Source: Bryobacterales bacterium (lineage in GTDB: Bacteria; Acidobacteriota; Terriglobia; Bryobacterales; Bryobacteraceae). Taken from it: DNA of 36,300 bases. A program made the translations under genes and the position numbers. Positions 31,075 to 36,300 of this stretch are shown here, piece after piece; the first letter of the stretch is position 1, and every line of letters begins with the position of its first letter. The stretch covers positions 1-36,300 of the forward strand of contig JAEUQF010000247.1 of assembly GCA_016789745.1 (NCBI GenBank), written 5' to 3'. The notes beneath the pieces were generated by a model. That model saw only the letters and a list, made by a program, of their open reading frames with translations, searched no databases and had not been told where the DNA came from.

Positions 31075-32421
31075 ATGCTCTCCCGGCGTGCCTTCCTCGC
31101 TGCTCTTGGCAGCGCTGCCGCTATCCCTGCGTTCCAAACACGCAAGCCCAATATTGTTCACATCGTCGCCGATGACCTTGGTTACGCGGAGATCGGCGTG
31201 CAGGGCTGCAAGGATATCCCCACACCGGCCATTGACTCGATTGCGAAGAATGGCGTTCGCTTCACCAGCGGTTATGTCTCCTGCCCCGTCTGCAGCCCGA
31301 CGCGTGCCGGACTGCTCACTGGCCGCTACCAGCAGCGCTTCGGGCATGAGCTGAACCCCGGTCCGGCCACGCAGGCCGAAGAGAACTTCGGACTGCCGCT
31401 CGATCAGGTGACGCTGCCGCAGGTTCTGCGCGACCTCGGCTATCGCACCGGACATGTCGGCAAATGGCACCTCGGCTACAAGCCCGAGTATCACCCGAAC
31501 AAGCGCGGCTTCGACGAGTCGTTCGGCTTCCCGGGCGGGGCTCATGCGTATCTCGACCGGCGCGCCGCCGATGAGCAGAACGCCGTGAATCGCAACGGCA
31601 CTCCGGTCGACGAGAAGGCGTACCTCACCGATGCCTTTGCGCGCGAGGCCGTGGCGTTTGTCGACCGCCATGCCAAAGAGCCCTTCTATCTCTACCTGCC
31701 GTTCAATGCCGTGCATGCGCCGCTGCAGGCTACGCAGAAGTACCTCGACCGCTTTGCGAACATCTCCGATGAGCGCCGCCGCACCTACGCGGCGATGATG
31801 GTGGCGATGGACGATGCCATCGGGGCGGTGCTGGCCCGCTTGCGGCATCACAGGATTGAGGACGACACCCTGGTCATCTTCCATTCCGATAATGGCGGCC
31901 CCACCATGCAGACCACGTCGAGCAACGGGCCGCTGCATGGCTTCAAAGGCCAGACGTATGAAGGCGGCATCCGGGTGCCGTTCCTGATGCAATGGAAGCG
32001 GCGGCTGAAGCGCGGCGTGGTGGATGACCGGCCCATCATCAGTTTGGATATCTTTCCCACCTGCGTTGCCGCGGCGGGTGGCAAGCCGGCCGCGAACCTG
32101 GATGGTGTGGACCTGCTGCCGTACCTGACCGGGGCTCGCAAAGAGGCGCCGCACGAGGCGCTGTTCTGGCGGTTCGGCGCGCAGTGGGCCGTGCGCAAGG
32201 GCGATTGGAAGCTGATTGAGAGCATCGACGGTGTGCGGCTCTTCCACCTGACCCAGGATTTGGGCGAAACCAAGGATCTCGCCGCCGCCGAACCCGGCAA
32301 AGCGAAGGAACTCCAGGCGGCCTACGACGCCTGGAACGCCAGCAACATTGCCCCGCGCTGGGGTACGCGCCGCGCCGGTGGCGGTGGCAAGAAGGGCGGC
32401 AAGAAGAAGCGGAAGTTGTAG
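31075..32421 (+). CDS. Exported type I sulfatase
   Basis: 448 residues. The N-terminus MLSRRAFLAALGSAAAIPAF is a signal with a twin-arginine-like RR. 'PNIVHIVADDLGYAEIGVQG' supplies D33 and D34 for the calcium site. 'CSPTRAGLLTG' contains C73, the C-x-P-x-R formylglycine site. 'GKWHLGYKPE' and 'IFHSDNGGPT' complete the conserved blocks. The enzyme hydrolyses sulfate esters, here most likely on polysaccharides given the neighbouring lyase. Activation requires a formylglycine-generating or anSME-type enzyme, not in this window. The C-terminus is Gly/Lys-rich ('AGGGGKKGGKKKRKL'). Last gene of the operon. Confidence 0.95.
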   Translation: MLSRRAFLAALGSAAAIPAFQTRKPNIVHIVADDLGYAEIGVQGCKDIPTPAIDSIAKNGVRFTSGYVSCPVCSPTRAGLLTGRYQQRFGHELNPGPATQAEENFGLPLDQVTLPQVLRDLGYRTGHVGKWHLGYKPEYHPNKRGFDESFGFPGGAHAYLDRRAADEQNAVNRNGTPVDEKAYLTDAFAREAVAFVDRHAKEPFYLYLPFNAVHAPLQATQKYLDRFANISDERRRTYAAMMVAMDDAIGAVLARLRHHRIEDDTLVIFHSDNGGPTMQTTSSNGPLHGFKGQTYEGGIRVPFLMQWKRRLKRGVVDDRPIISLDIFPTCVAAAGGKPAANLDGVDLLPYLTGARKEAPHEALFWRFGAQWAVRKGDWKLIESIDGVRLFHLTQDLGETKDLAAAEPGKAKELQAAYDAWNASNIAPRWGTRRAGGGGKKGGKKKRKL

Positions 32422-32440
32422 CGGGTGCCGCTAGGCGGCC

Positions 32441-32482
32441 ACTCCGGTAACGGCGCGGGCAAACGTTTCCGGAAATCGCGCG
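32441..32482 (+). repeat. Intergenic repeat, block X, copy A
   Basis: The block reads ACTCCGGTAACGGCGCGGGC followed by AAACGTTTCCGGAAATCGCG and ends CG. It is similar, with a few small gaps, to 35857-35900, in the same orientation. It lies in the gap between the sulfatase and lyase genes. Confidence 0.6.
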
Positions 32483-32532
32483 CAGAGCCGCAGAGGAAGA
32501 CAGCGCCAGACAACAGAGCAAAGTGCCGGCGG

Positions 32533-32571
32533 GCGTCTTCCTGGTAATGGGCGGCCCGAGGAGCCTGGGGT
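32533..32571 (+). repeat. Intergenic repeat, block Y, copy A
   Basis: GCGTCTTCCTGGTAATGGGC and GGCCCGAGGAGCCTGGGGT match 35817-35856 in about four of five positions, in the same orientation. The X-Y block order here is reversed to Y-X at the other site, as expected if a unit Y-X had been tandemly repeated. Nothing else in 32422-32600 is recognisable. Confidence 0.6.
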
Positions 32572-32600
32572 GACGGTATCGGGGTTACGGCAGAGTGGAC

Positions 32601-35123
32601 CTACTCGCGGCGGTAGACCACGCCCTCTGAAGTGAGCTGGACGCGATCGGTGAAGCCTTCGCCGGCGATGAGCCAGCCGCCGTCTTCCAGAGCACGGAAC
32701 TCGCGGATGCCGGGCTGATCGGAGAATGGCTCGAGCAGCGAGACGAAGCGCGTGCCGATGCTGTTGCGGCGGGCCATGACGAAGGGCACAGGCACCGTCA
32801 GGTCTGGTCCCAGGCCATTGCCGGTGACCACGGTGGTGCCTTCTTCCCCCAGCATCCAGACGCGCAGGTGGCGATTGGCGATCTCAAAACCTGCGATCAC
32901 CTGCTCCTCCTCAGGGTAGTTGAGCGTGAGGTCGTCGATATAGATGGCGCCGGTTTGCGCGCCGTTGGCGGTGCGGTTGAACTCCACGCTGACGGTGCGT
33001 ACGGGTGTCTCGATGATGCCGTTGTTATTGCCCAGGTAGTGGGTCCAGGCGATGGGGTTGGAGACGCGGATCTCGCGCCAGCCGGTCCAGTTGATGGGGC
33101 CAACGGTGGCGACGAAACGTTCGTCGGTGGCGTCGTTGAAGCGCAACGCCAGCACGTGGCCGGAGCCATCACCCCAGATCTTCGCCATGATGCCGATGGG
33201 GGCCTTGTCGGGCTGTCCCGTTAGGATCGGCGTGGACAGCAGCAGATAGCCGGGGCCGGTGAACCCATAGGACAGTTTGCCGGACCACTTGCCGCTTGCC
33301 GCCTGTTCGTTCGAATAACGCCAGGTGCCATCTACGGTGGTGGTCGACTTATAGACGGAGCCGTAGTTCAACTGCCCGGTGGGCGTGCCGTCGAAGGTGA
33401 CCTGCCAATCGTTTGAAGGCTGTGCGGCGCGGTTGCTGGTGAGGTGCTGATAGCCGTTGTTGCGGGGGAACGCCGTGTAAGGGCTGGTGGCCATCGGGTT
33501 CTTCATCTGGCCGTTATTGTGATAGACCCAGTCGAACGCCTGTGCCTGGCCGTTGGTGCTCTCGGCCTGGAAGACATCGAGCGTGTATTCCTTGGTCACC
33601 AGCAGCGTGCGCGCCAGACTGGCGTTGGGATAGACGGGGCCGGACTCGGCGCTGGCGGCCGCATAGCCTTCTCCAAACGAATGCCACCGCAGCTTACCGG
33701 TAGCCGCGGCCTGCGTCCGTTCGCCAACCACGACGGTGTTATGGGCGACGGTCATCTTGTCCCAGGTGTCGTGCGTGGGAGCGCCGTAGGACTGCGTTCC
33801 CGGATCGACGGCAAGGATGCCGCCATTGGCGAAGGAGGTGAAGTTGAGCTTGTCGTTGTGGCCGTGGCCTCCGCCATGGGGGCCGAACTTGAAGGCCACC
33901 GCATGATCACTGCCAGGGGCGCGCAGCATGGCAAAGCCGGACTTCTCGAAGACGCTGCTGGGCAGGTCGTCGAGTGATGGCGAAGGCAGTTCCGAGGCCC
34001 CTAACAGCCAGCCCAGCCACGTGCGTCCCTGGCTCGCCGCAACCGCACCCAGCGAAGGCTCCTGATAGCGGGCGAACGCCTGGTCGTAGAGACGCGCCTG
34101 GGACGACAGCTTAATGCTGTTCGAGTCATTGAAGGCCGGCAGCGTGCCGTCAGCGAAGGCCAGCCGCAGCGGCACCGTGAACATGCCTTGTAGTGCGGGA
34201 TCGGCCCAGAGATCGACCCCGTTGGCGGCGGCCATCTGCGCCAGTTGTACCAGGGCGTCGAGTGCGTAGAAGTGATAGCCCCAGGCGCCTTCGTACCAGA
34301 AGCCTTCGTCTTCAATCGAGTTCTTGGCCTGGAAGCGGAAGCCGCTCTTGCCGTCGAGCACGGCGTTGATCAACTCCTGGTCGCCGAGGGAAAAGCCAAC
34401 CGCGCCGATGCCGGCATTGTGCCAGGATTGCCAGTTCGAAACGCCCGCGTCATAGCGGCGGATGGTGGCCGCGGTGGCGCGCAGCAGGTTCTGTTCGATG
34501 TCGGAACGTTGGGCGGCGGTGAGCACGTCGGAATCGCTCAGTAAGTCATAGGCCCAGGCCAGCGGGATGATCCAGATGCTCTCGTCGAGCGTTTGGGCAT
34601 GGGCCCGCGCGCCGGAGGTGCCCTGGCGGCGGTCCTTGTCGTGGATGGCATAGCCCGGGTACTGCGCCGCGTATTGGGTGAGGATCCAGGCCGCGTGTTC
34701 GGCATAGCTGCGCTTGCCGGAGATGCGATAGGCGAGCGCCAGGTCGCGCGCGGCGATGGCGAGGTCATCGTGGCGCATGGAGTAGACCACCTGGTCGAAT
34801 GGCCAGCCGCTGTAGGCGGTGTTATCGCTGGGGCAGAAGTTGGTGTTGGGAGGCCGGTACTGGAGCCGCACCCCGCTCTTGCATACATACCAGTGCCACC
34901 ACTGTCCGCCTTCCGGGGGCAATGCCAGTTCGCTGAGCCCGTACTTCTGCAGGTGGGCGTTGGGGAAGTTGTCGGCCGCGCGCAGGATGCTGTCGCGAGC
35001 CGCCGCGGCCCAGGCCTTCTCTTCGGCCAGTTGATTGAGGCGCGCCAAGTCAGAGGAACCGAGAAACAGCCGCGGTTGACCCCAGGCGGTCACCGCCAGG
35101 AAGAACAACACGAGACGACGCAT
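32601..35123 (-). CDS. Secreted heparinase II/III-like polysaccharide lyase
   Basis: 840 residues from the ATG at 35123 (MRRLVLFFLAVTAWGQPRLF, a Sec signal); the longer frame to 35303 overlaps the upstream gene. The N-terminal half is the alpha/alpha-toroid of alginate lyase/heparinase proteins: 'DLALAYRISGKRSYAEHAAW', 'DESIWIIPLAWAYDLLSD', 'NWQSWHNAGIGAVGF' and 'WYEGAWGYHFYAL'. The heparinase II/III beta-sandwich follows with 'GGGHGHNDKLNFTSFANGG' (H420, H422, N423, D424), a hallmark of the family. The C-terminal 200 residues form a carbohydrate-binding-like domain ('TGAIYIDDLTLNYPEEE'). The substrate is probably a uronic-acid-containing polysaccharide. It is 5 bp downstream of the TerB-like gene and convergent with the sulfatase. 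Confidence 0.88.
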   Translation of the reverse strand: MRRLVLFFLAVTAWGQPRLFLGSSDLARLNQLAEEKAWAAAARDSILRAADNFPNAHLQKYGLSELALPPEGGQWWHWYVCKSGVRLQYRPPNTNFCPSDNTAYSGWPFDQVVYSMRHDDLAIAARDLALAYRISGKRSYAEHAAWILTQYAAQYPGYAIHDKDRRQGTSGARAHAQTLDESIWIIPLAWAYDLLSDSDVLTAAQRSDIEQNLLRATAATIRRYDAGVSNWQSWHNAGIGAVGFSLGDQELINAVLDGKSGFRFQAKNSIEDEGFWYEGAWGYHFYALDALVQLAQMAAANGVDLWADPALQGMFTVPLRLAFADGTLPAFNDSNSIKLSSQARLYDQAFARYQEPSLGAVAASQGRTWLGWLLGASELPSPSLDDLPSSVFEKSGFAMLRAPGSDHAVAFKFGPHGGGHGHNDKLNFTSFANGGILAVDPGTQSYGAPTHDTWDKMTVAHNTVVVGERTQAAATGKLRWHSFGEGYAAASAESGPVYPNASLARTLLVTKEYTLDVFQAESTNGQAQAFDWVYHNNGQMKNPMATSPYTAFPRNNGYQHLTSNRAAQPSNDWQVTFDGTPTGQLNYGSVYKSTTTVDGTWRYSNEQAASGKWSGKLSYGFTGPGYLLLSTPILTGQPDKAPIGIMAKIWGDGSGHVLALRFNDATDERFVATVGPINWTGWREIRVSNPIAWTHYLGNNNGIIETPVRTVSVEFNRTANGAQTGAIYIDDLTLNYPEEEQVIAGFEIANRHLRVWMLGEEGTTVVTGNGLGPDLTVPVPFVMARRNSIGTRFVSLLEPFSDQPGIREFRALEDGGWLIAGEGFTDRVQLTSEGVVYRRE

Positions 35124-35128
35124 AGGAT

Positions 35129-35644
35129 CTATCCCTTCTTTAGGAACGAGAGATGCTCCCGAAACTGCGATCGCACGCCGATGTACTCCGGATGCGAGAT
35201 TCCCAGTTCGCTCGCCAGTCTGCGGGTGAGGTTCTCTTCTTCTCCTGAGATGTGTTCGTCGACAGAGGCCACCGCAAAGCAGCACTCGAGCAGTTGGAGG
35301 CACTGTTCGCGGGTGGCGATGCGTTTGAACTCCTGGGTGACGAGGAAGTCTTCGGTAGCCCCAAACAGCAGGTTCTGGCTTTTGGCGATTTGCACGACCA
35401 GGACCGCTTGTTGCTCCGACAGCGAGGCGGCTTCGCGGACGATGCGTTCCATGGTGGCGGTCTCTTCGTCCGTCACATGGAGGTCAGCGCGGGCGGTGCG
35501 GCTGAGGATGTAGGCGAAGGCCGCGATGTAGCGTGCCTGGGTGGGGTCCATGGCCTCCAACTCGCGCGAGATCTTACGGACCGTCTCGGTTTCACCGGCG
35601 GCGGGCTGTTCCTTTTCGAGCCCTAACCATCGAAGCAACGACAT
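35129..35644 (-). CDS. TerB-like protein
   Basis: 171 residues from the ATG at 35644 (MSLLRWLGLEKEQPAAG); the frame continues upstream to 36004, but that stretch is repeat and intron sequence. The helical core has the TerB/DjlA-N acidic pattern: 'ARYIAAFAYILSRTARADLH' with 'VTDEETATMERIVREAASLS' and 'CCFAVASVDEHISGEEENLT'. Paired E/D residues of this type are thought to bind a metal in TerB. The family occurs in tellurite-resistance and co-chaperone proteins; a role here is unknown. It lies immediately upstream of the lyase, probably co-transcribed (5 bp gap), which is an unusual pairing. Confidence 0.8.
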   Translation of the reverse strand: MSLLRWLGLEKEQPAAGETETVRKISRELEAMDPTQARYIAAFAYILSRTARADLHVTDEETATMERIVREAASLSEQQAVLVVQIAKSQNLLFGATEDFLVTQEFKRIATREQCLQLLECCFAVASVDEHISGEEENLTRRLASELGISHPEYIGVRSQFREHLSFLKKG

Positions 35645-35739
35645 ACTTTCAGTATCGCCTGCCAGGGTGGGGCGAAGAAGGGGAATGAGCGAATGTGGGG
35701 GCGTTGAAGACGCACTACCCGAGAGTTTCTCGCCCCTCC

Positions 35740-35775
35740 TTCGCCAAGGCTTCGGCGGGCAAGGCAAGCTCACCA
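35740..35775. repeat. Short palindromic GC-rich repeat element
   Basis: The stretch containing TTCGCCAAGGCTTCGGCGGG and the CAAGGCAAGC after it includes a near-palindrome (CGCCAAGGCTTCGGCG; 6-bp stem with one G-T). Short GC-rich palindromes of this kind recur between genes in many bacteria. Only one copy is seen here, so the classification is tentative. Confidence 0.35.
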
Positions 35776-35816
35776 ATCTCGCCAAGAAGACATCCAAAGA
35801 GAGAAGGGCCGGAAAA

Positions 35817-35856
35817 GCGTCTTGATGGTTTATGGGCGGCCCGGAGGGCCTGGGGT
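35817..35856 (+). repeat. Intergenic repeat, block Y, copy B
   Basis: GCGTCTTGATGGTTTATGGG followed by CGGCCCGGAGGGCCTGGGGT is the counterpart of 32533-32571. It is directly followed by block X copy B. Confidence 0.6.
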
Positions 35857-35900
35857 ACTCCGTGGAAGACGCGGGGCAGACGGTTCCGGAAAATCGCGCG
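35857..35900 (+). repeat. Intergenic repeat, block X, copy B, abutting the intron
   Basis: The counterpart of 32441-32482, ending ...TTCCGGAAAATCGCGCG exactly where the inferred group II intron 3' end begins (35901). On the minus strand this block would be the 3' exon of the intron. Confidence 0.6.
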
Positions 35901-35944
35901 GTAGAGTAGGAGGGAGTTCCGTAAAGGTTCACCCTCCCCTCCTC

Positions 35945-35978
35945 GAACTGGACAAGCGGATTTCCCGGCATCCGGCTC
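35945..35978 (-). ncRNA. Group II intron domain V
   Basis: 34 nt on the minus strand, the canonical length. It begins GAGCCGGATG, so the catalytic triad AGC at positions 2-4 is intact, and ends GTCCAGTTC. A GAAA tetraloop is visible. The usual CCGGTTC is changed to CCAGTTC (a C-A mismatch at 5-30) and a second mismatch lies under the tetraloop, so catalysis is probably impaired. Confidence 0.85.
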
Positions 35979-35990
35979 TGGTGAGACACA

Positions 35991-36300
35991 TTAGTCGCAG
36001 GCATGCGCAGGCAGTTGCGCGTTCCCAGCTTTCAGTCGCACCAGTCCCATGCGGTACAGGTGCGCGTAGAAACTGGTTTTCTCCGGTGGCCGGTAGGGAC
36101 GCTGGCTGCGCCGTCTCAGGTGTTGCACAAGACGGCCACGGACGTAGAAGTCGATCTTGCCAGTGGAGATGTGTAGCCCAGAAAGTCCAGCTTCGCTCCG
36201 GTCTGCCACAGATTCACCACGCGCGTCTTGTCGCGGTTGATCTGCAATCCTAACCAGCCTTCCAACGTCGATTCGATCCAGTTTCTGAGCTTGTCCGCCT
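35991..36300 (-). pseudogene. Group II intron reverse transcriptase/maturase, broken
   Basis: Two pieces in different frames. From 36298 the frame reads '[20 protein letters not shown]', 'KTRVVNL' and '[10 protein letters not shown]', the end of the RT domain just after the active-site region. At about 36170 the match shifts frame and jumps to '[20 protein letters not shown]' and 'FYAHLYRMGLVRL', the extreme C-terminus of the maturase/HNH-less form. About 100 residues that normally separate these motifs are missing, so the gene carries an internal deletion with a frameshift and cannot make an active maturase. The start lies outside the window. Confidence 0.85.

Larger units (their letters stand above)
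35901..36300 (-). mobile_element. Degenerate group II intron, 3' part (maturase remnant plus domains V and VI)
   Basis: On the minus strand the order is maturase fragment, domain V (35978-35945), domain VI and the 3' end. Domain VI is a G-rich/C-rich hairpin followed by CCTACTCTAC, with an A 7 nt from the end as the likely branch point; the intron would end in AC at 35901. The element continues beyond the window, so its 5' half cannot be seen. Frameshift, internal deletion and mismatches in domain V show that it has decayed. Confidence 0.8.

Noticed and set aside
35645..36004. A 120-residue N-terminal extension of the TerB-like protein
   Set aside because: The stretch is made of repeat blocks and group II intron domain V/VI sequence translated by chance; the natural start is MSLLRWLG at 35644.

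Overview
The window looks like chromosomal DNA of an Acidobacteriota bacterium, most likely the Bryobacterales/Solibacteraceae group. The base composition is GC-rich throughout. Two large exported proteins carry the C-terminal domain known as TIGR03437, which is typical of Solibacter relatives. A PSD1 (DUF1549/DUF1553), DUF1501 and sulfatase cassette of the kind common in Solibacter, Planctomycetes and Verrucomicrobia is also present. The taxonomic call is inference from gene content; no rRNA is present.

Layout. 1-4902: a partial Tat-exported sugar isomerase (minus), then on the plus strand a secreted creatininase-like protein, a small unknown protein, a HEAT-repeat protein, a 2Fe-2S ferredoxin and a Kef/YbaL-type cation:proton antiporter. 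4912-8742 (minus): a SnoaL-like protein, tRNA-Arg(CCG), two tandem exported thioredoxin-fold proteins and an M3 oligopeptidase. 8775-10137 (minus): zapA, a coiled-coil gene, rplT and rpmI, without the infC and pheST genes often found beside them. 10232-13806 (minus): an FAD-dependent oxidoreductase, an unknown protein, a TIM-barrel sugar isomerase and a glycine-rich RRM protein; the last two are each followed by a clear intrinsic terminator. 13936-21538: a DUF4230 protein (plus), then on the minus strand a 962-aa secreted zinc-protease-like protein, a DUF4332 protein, a RidA protein and an M23 peptidase, then on the plus strand a zinc-ribbon AIM24/TIGR00266 protein with a LEA-like membrane protein. 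21548-26997 (minus): a sialidase-like protein, rnhA, dusB, an AlaX-like editing protein and a secreted TIGR03437 protein with a long structured 5' leader. 27308-32421 (plus): the PSD1-DUF1501-sulfatase operon. 32601-35644 (minus): a TerB-like protein and a heparinase/alginate-lyase-like protein, bounded on both sides by copies of a short repeat. 35901-36300 (minus): a decayed group II intron.

How the genes fit together. The right half is dominated by exported proteins that could act on sulfated or uronic-acid polysaccharides and other extracellular polymers: sulfatase, polysaccharide lyase, sialidase-like protein, c-type-haem PSD1 protein and secreted peptidase-like proteins. The left half is mostly housekeeping: ribosomal proteins, division factors, tRNA modification and editing, RNase H and ion transport.

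Most notable: the degenerate group II intron, with a recognisable 34-nt domain V, a branch-point-like domain VI and a maturase that has lost an internal segment; an intergenic repeat pair flanking the lyase operon, one copy of which abuts the intron and the other of which may be an intron-free version of its target; and a two-hairpin leader upstream of the TIGR03437 gene that I could not match to a known RNA class. I did not find a CRISPR array, prophage or recognised defence system.
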